Source of the DNA: Terfezia claveryi
Lineage: Eukaryota > Ascomycota > Pezizomycetes > Pezizales > Pezizaceae
NCBI GenBank assembly: GCA_015179025.1
Contig: WHUX01000126.1
Location: 62,001-126,000 of the forward strand
Length of the DNA stretch: 64,000 bases
Direction: 5' to 3'
Shown: positions 35,020 to 45,171 of the stretch, piece after piece
How positions within the stretch are numbered: position 1 is the first letter of the stretch
How the letters are laid out: the number at the start of each line of letters is the position of its first letter
The notes under the pieces: generated by a model
The model's input: only the letters and a program-made list of their open reading frames with translations
What the model was told of the DNA's origin: nothing
Database searches by the model: none
Position numbers and translations under genes: made by a program

Positions 35020-36074
35020 CACTGTGGTTCATTAGTTAATATGGGCGCCCATAGTAAACATAATTAAAAGTTTCAACTTTAGTCCAAGTTTAGGTCTAAG
35101 TCGCGAGTTTTCGGCCAAGTTAGACCTGCTAAGGCTTAGAGGTGAAACCTTTGAACAGAAGTGAAACCTTTCAAGCAAGTTGAGATCTTCAAAAAGGCTA
35201 GGGAGAATAGTTTGAGACTTTGGGGAGGCCTTAGCTATATCCCGAGACCCTATTGAGGTTTCCTTCTCTATAGAGACCCTATTAAGGTTTCCTTCTCTGC
35301 AGAGACCCTATTAAGGTTTCATTTTCTGTAGAGATCAAGGCGAGGTCTCCTACCGCCTCTACTAGCTCTCATTGTAAGAGGTTGTTTATTGTTATCTGTC
35401 GTTGTTATCTATCTCGTTATCTTTTATTTTCGTCGGGAAGTTTATTTCGCTGTCAGCCTTGGCTTTCCGAGGCCTCCTGTATATATACCTTGATCTCTCG
35501 CACTCTAGCGTACAGCACTTGGTACTATCATGAAGTCAGGTTCACTTTCCTAAGTTCAACCCGTGATCTTGACTAATCTCACTTGTACCAATCTAGTCTG
35601 TAGTACCGATCATGTCACGGCTAGTCTCGTGCCGTCATGGCATTGTTTATTTTTGTGTTTCTTGATTCAAATTTGCATCAGACATATATTTTGCTTCTAT
35701 TGGAGTCTTTTGCTAGGTTTCCGTTAGTCTGGTTGCATGGGTTTCCGTAGGGTTAAATTTAAATTCGTAGAGACATTTATTTGGCTTCTATTCGAGTCCT
35801 TTGCCAGGTTTCCGTGGAGTGAATTTACATGAGATTTTGCATTGGCTTCTGTCACGAGCCCTAGTAGTGACTTCACTAGTAAGACCTATGTAAAGTTTCC
35901 ATAGGACGAGACCATAAAATGCGAAACCTAAAAAAAGTTTTGTTCGAAACCTCAAAAGGTTTATCTGAGAGCTCTAAAAGTTTCCCAGGAAACCTTTGGT
36001 GGTTTCCCATACAATTGTTGATGCGAAACCTCTTTTGGTCTCACTCTTGAGACCTGACCAAATGAACCACAGTG
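35020..36074 (-). mobile_element. Internally deleted CACTA derivative (MITE-like), inverted relative to 13760-24009
   Basis: A 1055-bp element bounded by CACTGTGGTTCATT inverted repeats. Its left 370 bp (35020-35389) is the reverse of the right end of the large CACTA element, and its right part (about 35628-36074) is the reverse of the left end, including three subterminal tandem units. The 240 bp between them is unique and there is no coding sequence. AT is found directly outside both ends (35018-35019, 36075-36076). It is a classic non-autonomous deletion derivative that would need the Tnp2 transposase in trans. Confidence 0.9.
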
Positions 36075-36176
36075 ATGGGCCATTTGGATATGGATGATAA
36101 GATGGGCAACATGTATTCCACACGTATATATAACTTATAAGGAAGGAAGAGACACTTTTTTGCCTACTAGACACCT

Positions 36177-36353
36177 TTTTTTTTTTTAAATAAAAATAAA
36201 AAAAACTTAGTACTCATATGCGGTCACAGTAGGGGACCATGATGAGCCACCCGGACACCTCCGCCGGATATGTATTATGTACAACAAAGTAATCTCGAGT
36301 GCTAATAGGCAAAAGCAAAACAAAGGAAGCAAGGTAGCGCAATAACTTCACGC
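36177..36353 (-). mobile_element. Short retroposon family, 177-bp copy
   Basis: Read on the minus strand: a head with TTTTGCCTATTAGCACTCGA, the shared tail GGGTGGCTCATCATGGTCCC, GCATATGAGTACT, then a T/A-rich end (T-run at 36177-36188 on plus). An 11-bp duplication ACTAGACACCT flanks it (36166-36176 and 36354-36364). Internally deleted relative to the copies at 37276 and 38276. Confidence 0.85.
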
Positions 36354-36474
36354 ACTAGACACCTAGGTACAGCAAACTAGCGGAAGATATAATGCGCCTC
36401 AGATATGCATGCCCAGAACTTTCACATACCTCTGCATAAAACTTATTTTTCAGGTTGGTGATAACCCCCTAATG

Positions 36475-36961
36475 TTTTTTTTTTTTTTTTTTTTTAAAAT
36501 ACTCTTTACTCTTATTCGGTCCCAGTAAGGGGACCATGAAGAGCCCCCCGGAAACCCGGGAGGATTCAGGACAAGGCAAGTTAATCTGCCAGGTCCGGCA
36601 TGCGGAAAGCAATGAAGATAGATACATTGTGAAGGAAAAGATGGGCAGAGGGCCTCCATGTTGTCGTTAACCGCCAATGGCAGATGACCCCGAGGGGCCC
36701 GACTGAGGCCTATGCCAAAAATGAAAAGTGTGGAGTATAAAAACTGTACCGAGGCCATGTGTGAAAGGAAATTCGTAAAAGAGGTGCTACCGACCAGCTA
36801 AGGCCAGCCCATCCTAGCACGGATGGATGTTCAAGGGCTGCACTTTCCTCCTCTTTTAACCTCTGTCGCCTCGCCTTCCAACCAACGAACTATATATGAA
36901 GCTGAAGAAAACTTCTACTGCGTCCCAATTGTCCCCCTCTTCCTCTGCTACCCAGATTGGG
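36475..36961 (-). mobile_element. Short retroposon family, 487-bp copy with a different head
   Basis: A 21-base T-run (36475-36495, the tail of a minus-strand copy) followed by the reversed tail: GGTCCCAGTAAGGGGACCAT, CCCCCCGGAAACCCGGG and GCCAGGTCCGGC. Beyond that the head (36605-36961) is unlike those of the other copies. A 12-bp duplication AACCCCCTAATG lies at 36463-36474 and 36962-36973, which shows the whole 487 bp was inserted as one unit. No pol III boxes could be recognised with confidence. Confidence 0.8.
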
Positions 36962-37275
36962 AACCCCCTAATGTTAAGCACCCCTCCGACACGATTCCGA
37001 CATTTGGTAGCCCTCAAATTTAAAGGCCTCATTTGCGGGATTATGCAACCTCATTCGTTCACAATGGCAGAGACAAAAAAAGGAAAAAAAACAAGGGTAT
37101 AATAATTCTCGCTTAGGGGTTCCTTCTTTAAGAGTGTTTAAGATAAGTAAGCATCTATCTGGCTGTACGGTACTCACACGCAAGAAATATTACGACCACA
37201 AGTATGTACTGTATTTATTCACGCAAAAGGGCGGCTGTGCGATCTTAACGCCCCCTAGTATGTACTTAGCCACTC

Positions 37276-37402
37276 CTTCTGCCTTTCGACTCTTGAGATT
37301 TATTATAATTCGGTATATAGGCGCTGGACCTGGCATTAACTTGTCTTGTCCTGAATTTCGGGTGGCTCCTCATGGCCCCCTTACTGGGACCGAATAGGAG
37401 TA
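37276..37402 (+). mobile_element. Short retroposon family, 127-bp copy
   Basis: The head TTTCGACTCTTGAGATTTAT leads into GGTATATAGGCGCTGGACCT, then the shared tail with GGGTGGCTCCTCATGGCCCC and TTACTGGGACCGAATAGGAG. Flanked by GTACTTAGCCACTC (37262-37275) and GTACATAGCCACTC (37403-37416), one mismatch in 14. Confidence 0.8.
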
Positions 37403-37416
37403 GTACATAGCCACTC

Positions 37417-38263
37417 TCAGGGTAACCTTTTTGTGGAAGAGAGAAAAAAGGGTAGCGGACATGTTGCCACAAAAAACAAATCGTCGTCTTAACTTCCGGC
37501 AGCAACTTGCTGGCAGCTGTCCACCTGCACCAATGGTCTGGTCTAGGGCCTGCTGTCTTCGAGCCCTATTGGGGCCCCTCACGGTCAAATGCAACTTGAG
37601 CGTGGGGCGGCTAAGGAGAGAATTATGGAAGACCGAGCAACCGCTAGCTAGATGATAAGCCACCACTCGTGCACAGCCTGAAAGGGCAAGACGTACGCTC
37701 TGATAGGAAACAAAACTACGAGATGCACCACCTCCATTATATAATTATCCCGTCATAAACATGAATTTCCGCAAGGTGGGGCCAGGTGGCGCGGGCCTTA
37801 GGGTCCCAATTGGATTTGCCAACAGCTGTGGCACGTGAACAGCGTGCAAACCAATTGACCTACGTACGCAACGTTTGGAAAGAAATCCAAAACAATCAAA
37901 GAATACCGTAGGGGTCTAGAGGGTTAACGCCCTGGTGGGTCCTTACGACTACCGGTACCAAGCGGGATTGAAACTCGTGAAATACTATTAAAAACGTTCA
38001 CTGTTACATTTTATATGCTTAGTCCTATTGGAATGGAGCCCCTGATAGCCAAGGACCACAGTTGGATCGAAATACAACTAAGAGAGCATGTCAGGTCCGG
38101 GCAGAGAAGGCCACTCATGAGGTGTACCATACCGGCAGTTAATGCTGAGTTGAGCGGAAGGGCTTAACGTGCAAACGGCGAAATCCAAGGCATTACCGGT
38201 AGCTATGAAAGTAGTATTCTGTGCAAGGTCGCTCATCACAATATATTATATGAGCCGGCGAGT
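37417..38263. other. Spacer without recognisable genes
   Basis: Short overlapping frames only; no motif or repeat identified. Confidence 0.35.
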
Positions 38264-38275
38264 ACCTACCATTCT

Positions 38276-38497
38276 CGTGCATTGGTCATCTATTTCATTT
38301 TTATTATTATCGAGGATGTGAGCTTCCGTCTTTGTTTGGCCAATGCGCCCTTGAGTTCATCGTTTCTTCTCCTATTTGCTTCCACCGGTTGGCACTCGAG
38401 CTTGTTTATTTTGCGGTGTATAGGTGCTGGACCTAGCAGATAAACTTGACTTGCCCTGAATTCACCCGGGTTTCTGGGTGGCTCATCATGGTCCCAG
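38276..38497 (+). mobile_element. Short retroposon family, 222-bp copy lacking the extreme 3' end
   Basis: The longest copy with the GGCACTCGAG head, followed by GTATAGGTGCTGGACCTAGC, ACCCGGGTTTCTGGGTGG and GGTCCCAG, where it stops before the usual GGGACCGCATAGG tail. A perfect 12-bp duplication ACCTACCATTCT (38264-38275, 38498-38509) shows this truncated form was inserted as such. Confidence 0.8.
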
Positions 38498-38509
38498 ACC
38501 TACCATTCT

Positions 38510-39028
38510 TTGGCGGGGCACAGAAGGGCAATAATGCAACGGATGCCGGATGAGGGACTGTCAGCGTGCACGTGCGAGAGACGGACGGTGCTGGAGGCAC
38601 GAAATCCCACAGCGAAACCTGGGGAATCACTGATTAGCCAAGGGGCCACAGGGGGAAGGGGAAGGAACCAGCAACCAAACCAGCCCACGAGCGGTCCTCT
38701 CCAGTCAAGTACAGGATCGGAGAAAAGTGCCGCTGGCTAGAGGCAGAGAACAGGAACCTAATCATGTGAGAGCACATTGCCTCCTAAAAGAGGCCACCGG
38801 AACCCCAAGATCTCTCTGGCAGCCCGCCCAGACTGTCCGGCCTGTACGGACTGGTGAGGTGCACGTCTATAAGTGATACTCTACGGTATAAATCACAAGC
38901 TCAGGATATGCATTCTAGAGCGTTACCTGGGAACCCTGGATGCCACATGAAGGTTACCGCGAATTCTCTATATATATAAGTAACTCCTCCAGGCCAGTGT
39001 GAAGTTGCTTCGAACGCGATGCCCCCAC
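38510..39028. other. Spacer without recognisable genes
   Basis: Open frames on both strands are short and low in complexity; no family recognised. Confidence 0.35.
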
Positions 39029-39036
39029 TGTGCGCC

Positions 39037-39095
39037 CGTCATCATGGCTCCCTTACTGGGACCGCATATGAGTACTGAGTATTAAGACAAAAACA
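39037..39095 (+). mobile_element. Short retroposon family, 59-bp truncated copy
   Basis: Contains CATCATGGCTCCCTTACTGG and GACCGCATATGAGTACTGAG, with an 8-bp duplication TGTGCGCC on both sides (39029-39036, 39096-39103). Confidence 0.75.
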
Positions 39096-39103
39096 TGTGC
39101 GCC

Positions 39104-39839
39104 GGGCGGAAAGGCTTCGAGGCTTGCAGCACCTCAAGCATGTGAAGCAATCATAATCATATTCAAACTCGCTATACTACCTATAGAATTTATAGCTTCT
39201 CGTCATCATCCTTCAACGGCAAGAGCCTTTCAAGACTGGGTGCTACAGTAACTCATTGAACCCCAATCAATAGTTGCACATAATGTTGCCATTCCCTCGG
39301 ATATAGTAACTTCCCTTCCAGCGTTTTTCGCACCAACAGCTTCCGAGAATATACATAACTTTTTGAATATCCATGAGCTTGTAGTTCCATAATTGTCCGA
39401 GAGTCCTGCAAGTTTGCATAGCACCTTGCCAAAGATGTTATATATTGGTCCGGAATACGAGCAGCACTTAACAGTGTCGAGACAGAGGCTGAAGGTGTTT
39501 GGCTCATTGTATGTAGAGCATACGGAAGTAGCGTGCGCGCGTGCTCTGGAAGCTATGGAGTAGGAAAGCCTTTAAGTACGAAAACCAAGCCGAGACAGGG
39601 CTGTCACGCAGACCCATACAGATATTGTCATAAGGCAGCTAATGAAAATTTTCACAAAAGTCTTTCCCAAAAAGGGAATATTATGAGGATAGGCACAGAC
39701 CAGCTACGGCACCAATAGAGTGAATTATTTGTGCGTAGTATGGGTGCCTTGAAGGCCTTGGCTTTAGAATAATTGAAGGTAGTTTCGATTCCCATTTTTG
39801 AGGACTGTAGTGCAAAAGAGAGAGAGTTCGGTGCTTCAC
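39104..39839. other. Spacer left of the LINE-B fragment
   Basis: A minus-strand frame of 84 codons (39507-39253) and little else. Parts after about 39500 may be badly decayed LINE sequence, but no motif supports it. Confidence 0.35.
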
Positions 39840-41180
39840 AGTCTACATGTCGGCAATAGTTCTGGTAGCAGAGACAGCTAAAGCAAAAGGATAGGGCACG
39901 TTCCACCCCCTTTCGTTCATTGACGACGGCAATTCAGTAAGGGTCCGAGCGGTACAGCATATGGACCAGGTCTGGAGGAAGCAGGATGGAAATATAAGCT
40001 GAAATGGGGCTGAGGAAAGGACTGGAAGAATGATACACATTTCGGGGTTAATCTGAACGAAAAGGAACTCCGGATATATATTAGTCGAGGCTTGGAGGGG
40101 CATGGGGGTAGTACGAAGGCTGAGTATACTACCTCCCAACGCCAAAAAGCAAATAGTAGTGGAGCAAACGTTACCAACCCTCACATACGGTTGGGAGCTA
40201 CATTCAAAATGAGTGAGAGTAAACGGTTCGCAGAAGAATGCAGCGGATGGGTTGCCGGAGCATGGAAAGGAAGCAGTGGCAGGAAGGTATCGGATATTAT
40301 GGAGATTGAGCAATTGGAGGTAGTAATGGAAAGAAAACAGATCCAATTGGCAGCGAGCGTGTACGAGAGGGCCATCCTGGAGTTTAAAACACATAGCGGA
40401 GAAAATACTGGCAGATGTGTTGGATGAGGATACGGAACTTGGGGTGGATGCAGTCGATGATACAAAGGAATGGGACAGTGGAGCGAGAAGAGTGGCAGCA
40501 TTGGCCAGAGATCGAATACTCTGATGGAAGCGGAATTGAGAGCATGCAGCAGCAGTCACTATGAAAGAAGAGTCATGGATCCTGGGGTGGGAAGGGAAAG
40601 GCACGACGGCCTTGGACAGCCAAGGTGCCATCATGCGAACCCTACAACTCCAGTATGAGAGGCCAAGATCATAGAGAAATTGGCGGCGGAGATGATGGAA
40701 CAGGGACCGAAAGTTCTTATTTGGGTGAAATTGGTGAAAGGGATGGGGCAACGAGGCATTCTATGTTGGCAGACTGATACACAAGCCTAGCATAGCAGCA
40801 CCGGCGGGCAGCAGCAAGATACACTATGCCGGCAAGCACGTAAAGGAATGGGGCAGGAACACACTCAAGGGGTTCACATATGTCGTTACAGACAAGAGTC
40901 TCTTAAAAAAAAACAAAAAAGACAAGGATCTGTTCAAATGCTGGATGCATAAAATTGGAAAAGCAGAGGGGATGCGGTAGCACATAAAACGCGGCGCACA
41001 TATTACAGTGCAAGGAAATAGGAGAAGAGAAAGGGAGACGTGAGAGGAGATATAGGAGGACCCGGAGTGGTGTAGAGCAGTTCAAATTTTCCTACATGCT
41101 TAGTGCTCGGGGATGCGCGCCCTCGTCGTATGCAGATACTATAAGTACGAGCACTGATTCAATAAGAGAAAAAAAAGAAA
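39840..41180 (+). pseudogene. LINE-B: 3' part of a LINE ORF2 (RT end, RNase H, C-terminus)
   Basis: A plus-strand fragment of a non-LTR retrotransposon. The connection after the RT domain is visible as RRLSILPPNAKKQIVVEQTL followed by PTLTYGWELHSK (about 40120-40210). RNase H remnants follow as KLAAEMMEQGPKVLIWVK near 40680-40732, and a C-terminal segment with NAAHILQCKE near 41000. It ends near an A-rich stretch (41161-41180). Frames change and stops occur throughout. The 302-codon open frame on the opposite strand (40751-39843) is only its shadow. It belongs to the same broad group as LINE-A but is clearly a different copy or family. Confidence 0.65.
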
Positions 41181-41443
41181 TACTTCGTTGCAGATGAGGG
41201 TAACACTTCTAGCATTAGTGAATCTTCCTGATTTATAACATATCAATAGAAATCATATGTTCCGTCGTTGCGTATATATATATAGTAGAAATTCTTATAT
41301 GCTGGTATGAATACATATATGCACACATGTAAGAAACGTACACAAACCCCATTGTTCTTTGCTATATTTTTCAAAAGCGACTACGGTTGACGCCAAGCTT
41401 AGCTAGAAAATTTGCGGTGGGGGAATCCCCTGGGGTGCAGATA

Positions 41444-41486
41444 AGCTAAGAATGGGGGATTCGTTCAAATCCCCTCATTCTTAGCT
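41444..41486. repeat. Near-perfect hairpin
   Basis: AGCTAAGAATGGGGGATT pairs with AATCCCCTCATTCTTAGCT, with one bulged base and a 6-nt loop. It could be a terminator-like or cruciform structure, or the end of a small element. A related AAGCTTAGCT is found at 41395-41404. Confidence 0.7.
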
Positions 41487-41553
41487 AATGTGACCCCTGC
41501 ATGCCATAGGTGCGATAATATGGCTGCCTCACAACGTTGAGTTTTGCTATAGA

Positions 41554-41582
41554 GCGTCAGGTGCGTCTGACGCACCTGACGC
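41554..41582. repeat. Perfect 29-bp palindrome
   Basis: GCGTCAGGTGCGTC, a central T, then GACGCACCTGACGC. Both arms are perfect. The core GCGTCAGG also forms the array at 42754-42833. Confidence 0.85.
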
Positions 41583-41997
41583 AGATTGATCGGTTGCGGA
41601 TATGGTGCTGCATATTATGCAGGGGGTGCCATTATAACTTTCCCCCAGGCACTGTAACAATGACATGTGAAGTGTAATATAACTGGGGCACAGATGTGAT
41701 GGAGTAACAGAATTGATTATCTAATGCCGTACCGTTTTAAGCACCTTTTGTAATACAAACCAGCTAACACCTTGATCTACCATTGAAAAACCAGCAAGCA
41801 TCCTCCCTAAGCCATCTATAGACCGACAGAACCTATTTTTTTTGATCGATCTTATGGGCGATAACGGCTGGCCCAGAAACAAGTTGAGGCATTGCATCTG
41901 CCAGCTTTTTGTTGAAAATATTGTGCTCATCGAGATAAGTTTTCACGAGAAACACTATAACCTAATGGATATCAGCATTGAAATAACTGGTAGTTCA

Positions 41998-42548
41998 CTA
42001 GTAATATATTATACATACCAGCGACGCCCCTCCAAGTAGGATACGGACTTGCCAAACAAGTGGCTTTATATCAGCTCTAAGCTCCCCGTAGTTCTTTTCC
42101 ATGCTCGTTTCTAGTCTGGCTTGGCTCGTTTCCATTCTCCCAAATCCTGCTTCCATCCTCGTAGCAAGCTCTCCAAGACTTTTGTTCACATCGGCTTTGA
42201 AATTTCCCAAGTCCTACCATCGTTAGTCAAGCTTCATCTACTATTGAATATGATACATGCCTTCGTCAAGCCAGCGACACGGTCATCCAGCTTATCGACA
42301 TGATCCCACTATCCGACCGTTAGTTGAGCCAGTAACCCATTACATGTAGAGTGACTTACCATACGATCATAGTTATTCGGAGCCCACTTTTGTCTGGCTT
42401 CTTCATCTTGCTTTCCCCCTGGTATGAATAAGCCCTCTTCATTTTCCGACCCGTTGATAAATCCCCTAAAGTGAATACGTCGTGGAATACGGTATATAGC
42501 CAGGCGGACCGCTGGTTGTCTAAAAAGACGAAGCATGTTTGACGACAT
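41998..42548 (-). CDS. Small putative mitochondrial coiled-coil membrane protein (three exons)
   Basis: A hypothetical protein of 150 residues. Exons on the minus strand are 42548-42360, 42308-42261 and 42213-41998; the introns are only 51 and 47 bp, both with CTAAC 10-15 nt before the acceptor. Intron 1 is GT-AG and intron 2 is GC-AG. The 453-nt joined frame has no stop until the end. The N-terminus (MSSNMLRLFRQPAVRLAIYR, then IPRRIHFRG) is basic and free of acidic residues, like a mitochondrial presequence. The middle (VDKLDDRVAGLTKDLGNFKA to YGELRADI, about residues 68-134) is a heptad-like coiled coil. The C-terminus (VRILLGGASLVCIIYY) could be a short membrane anchor. I do not recognise the family. 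The clean frame among decayed elements suggests a real gene. Confidence 0.65.
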
Positions 42549-42659
42549 TGCTTACTGAGTTGATTCGGGTTCCGTCCTCTGGTGGAGGTCCTTGCAGTAG
42601 CGTCCCTTGGTGGTAGGGTTCATCAGCAGAAAAGAATCTGCGTCGACGCGGCTATACCT

Positions 42660-42715
42660 TAGTCTCATGCCAAGACCTGGCCCTACTCCGAGCGTCGGGT
42701 CTTGGCATGAGACTA
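42660..42715. repeat. Perfect 18-bp inverted repeat, MITE-like
   Basis: TAGTCTCATGCCAAGACC and GGTCTTGGCATGAGACTA separated by 20 bp. GCTATACC lies just before and GCCATACC just after, which may be an 8-bp target duplication with one change. Related to 26460-26513. Confidence 0.75.
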
Positions 42716-42753
42716 GCCATACCTCAGGAGCGTCAAAGGCTTCGTGAGGTTGT

Positions 42754-42833
42754 CGCTGCGTCAGGTTGCCGCTGCGTCAGGTTGCCGCTGCGTCAGGTTG
42801 CCGCTGCGTCAGGTTGCCGCTGCGTCAGGTTGC
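42754..42833. repeat. 16-bp tandem array
   Basis: Five units of CGCTGCGTCAGGTTGC, essentially perfect. Looser GCGTC/GACGC motifs continue to about 42905. Confidence 0.9.
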
Positions 42834-43071
42834 ATCTGACCCTGCAGGTACGTCAAAGTGCATCCTGAATCGGTGGGCGCGTCCGTGTGCGTCCTGACCC
42901 TGTAGGTATGGCAGGGTGTGTCCTGAGCATGTCGCTGTCTCCGCTGCTTCAGCAAAACCAGTCTACATTTCGATGTCGCAAGCAAAACAGCCTGGATATA
43001 CCCATCCAATTGAGCTTCCAAATGACTCTAGCATTATCTGCTCACGAATGAATGAATATCAGGCCTGCATA

Positions 43072-43625
43072 GAGGCCGCGAAAGCATGGAAATAACCAAT
43101 CTATTGAGGCAGCGAAAGCATGGAAATCACCAATATATAGAGGCGGCAAAAGCATGGAAATCACCAATCTATTGAGGCGGCGAAAGCATTGAAATCACCA
43201 ATATATAGAGGCGGCAAAAGCATGGAAATCACCAATATATGGAGGCGGGGAAAGCATGGAAATCACCAATATATAGAGGCGGCAAAAGCATGGAAATCAC
43301 CAATATATGGAGACGGCGAAAGCATTGAAATCACCAATATATAGAGGCGGCGAAAGCATGGAAATCACCAATATATGGAGACGGCGAACGCATGGAAATC
43401 ACCAATATATAGAGGCGGCGAAAGCATGGAAATCATCAATATATGGAGGCAGGGAAAGCATGGAAATCACTAATCTATTGAGGCGGCGAAAGCATGGAAA
43501 TCATTAATATATGGAGGCAGGGAAAGCATGGAAATCACTAATATATGGAGGCAGCGAAAGCATGGAAATCACCAATATATGGAGGCGGCAAAAGCATGAA
43601 AATCACCAATATATGGAGGCGGCGA
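43072..43625. repeat. 34-bp minisatellite, about 16 copies
   Basis: Unit close to GAGGCGGCGAAAGCATGGAA plus ATCACCAATATATG. Units vary in a few fixed positions (TATATAG, TATATGG, CTATTG). Since 34 is not a multiple of 3, the repeating open frames (43307-43735) are artefacts. The unit resembles the central minisatellites of E1/E2 and of the foldback at 55069-57841. Confidence 0.9.
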
Positions 43626-44000
43626 ACTCGTTCATTTCCCATATATGGGTATTCCCTCCTCTGTACTACGTTTTGCCAAGAGCAGGAGGAGCTCCAACCG
43701 AGCTGATTGGGTTAAGACATGCAAGGTGGTTTTAGGACAGTGTCAGTCGTTTGGACAGCAGGATCGGACAGCAGCGGGCTGGTAGCAAACCAAAGCAAGT
43801 CGGTGTGGCCCGATCTTGACTGCGCATTCAGAAATATGCCGCCTGGCACTTACAGTTTTTGGCCTAGCTATGATCCATGGCGGTGCTATGATCCATGTCA
43901 ACACTCCTGCCATGACACATATCCCGAGATACTGCGCTGACCAGACTTCCTCTACAGACTAGATAAATTGTTTCCTGACACTCTTGAATATGCTCTATAA
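43626..44000. other. Spacer between minisatellite and AT-rich block
   Basis: Contains a 73-codon open frame (43719-43940) ending in a Cys/Trp/Tyr-rich stretch. I do not recognise it and there is no supporting context. Confidence 0.3.
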
Positions 44001-44572
44001 TATGTGTATACTAGCTAGTTGAGTAACTTATATGAAGCTATCATATGTACCAATTATTCTTAAAAAGGCTGTAATTGCCCTCCTTTTTCTTAGTATAACC
44101 TATCTATTATAGATATTATAAACTAATAACTTTATATAGTGCTAGCACTTTAGTTTAGTATATATATTTATATTAGAATATAATATAGATGTATAGAGCT
44201 ATATAAAATATTACTATTATTTTATAACAATTATATGTAATTTAGCTATTTTAAGCTTTTAGACTATAAGAGCTAGTTATTTAGTATTTTAATTCTTTTT
44301 AGCTTTTTCTATCTTTTATAGTCTTTTTACCTATCTATCTTATAATGATTCTTATATCTTCTATACTCTATACACTATATTCTATATATTAAGTTTACTT
44401 AATAATATTTTTGTCTTATATTTTTCTTTATATATATATATATAAGATTTTTTAAAGATTTTTTAATATTATTAATGAAGAAACAAGATTCTACTAGGAT
44501 AATATTAGGATACTAGAATATTAGAATGATTAATTAAATAGAATAATTAGTAAAAGAAAAGATATATTATAG
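44001..44572. other. AT-rich flank of Gypsy-C
   Basis: Very AT-rich, TA-dominated DNA with almost no CG dinucleotides, as left by heavy RIP. Probably an older ruined element; nothing can be identified. Confidence 0.6.
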
Positions 44573-45171
44573 TATTAAGGCTTAGGTAAGGGACCTATCT
44601 CTTTAAAAGCTCATATTAATACTTTACTACAATACTAACTGATATGGCCTAATTAACTATATAGATAGAGAAGTGTAGATAAAGAGATTGACATATTGAA
44701 GTATATAGCCTCTAATATTAAATCTCATATATATATTTCTCTTTTTATATCTATTATATTCTATTTTGTATATCATTTATATATTATTATTAGATATATT
44801 CAAGTTAGTTCCTATATATCAGCTTGACTGTAAAGTATTATAGTTCTGGCTACTTAATCAATATATATCAGACTATAGTATTCCTAATTAGGAAGATACT
44901 TCCTAATTAGGTAATAAGTTGATATCAATACTACTAAGCTATTATAGAAAGTACTATCCAAATTTGATTACTTATTATTAAATCTAAACTTCTATATAAT
45001 CCACTGCTTTTAAATAGTTTATATAATAAGACCTAAGTAGTATTCTAAGTCTCATATAGCTTTACTTATATCAAGCCCACTTTATATCTAAGTTGTTACC
45101 ATATTTATACTTGTAGTTATTACTAATAACCCTTTTATACCTTTTCACAAACTTATATACTTGTAGTTATA
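44573..45171 (+). repeat. 5' LTR of Gypsy-C
   Basis: 599 bp, aligned along its length with 50575-51173, differing mostly by A/G and C/T changes. Confidence 0.85.

Larger units (their letters stand above)
41181..41997. other. Palindrome-containing spacer
   Basis: No gene seen. It holds two strong palindromes (41444-41486 and 41554-41582) and an AT-rich stretch near 41270. Confidence 0.4.

Noticed and set aside
13760..36074. Reading the whole 22-kb block as one giant transposon with long inverted ends
   Set aside because: The internal CACTG ends at 24009 and 35020 face inward and define two separate elements; the outer flanks share no target duplication. Kept only as a hypothesis in the findings.
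36823..37102. Overlapping 66-68 codon plus-strand open frames
   Set aside because: They cross the border of the 487-bp retroposon and its target duplication and have no recognisable domain.
39843..40751. 302-codon open frame on the minus strand
   Set aside because: It is antisense to LINE-B reverse transcriptase and RNase H sequence, which is recognisable on the plus strand despite frameshifts.
43719..43940. 73-codon open frame ending Cys/Trp-rich
   Set aside because: Too short and isolated; starts in a repeat-derived stretch and no secretion signal or family was recognised.
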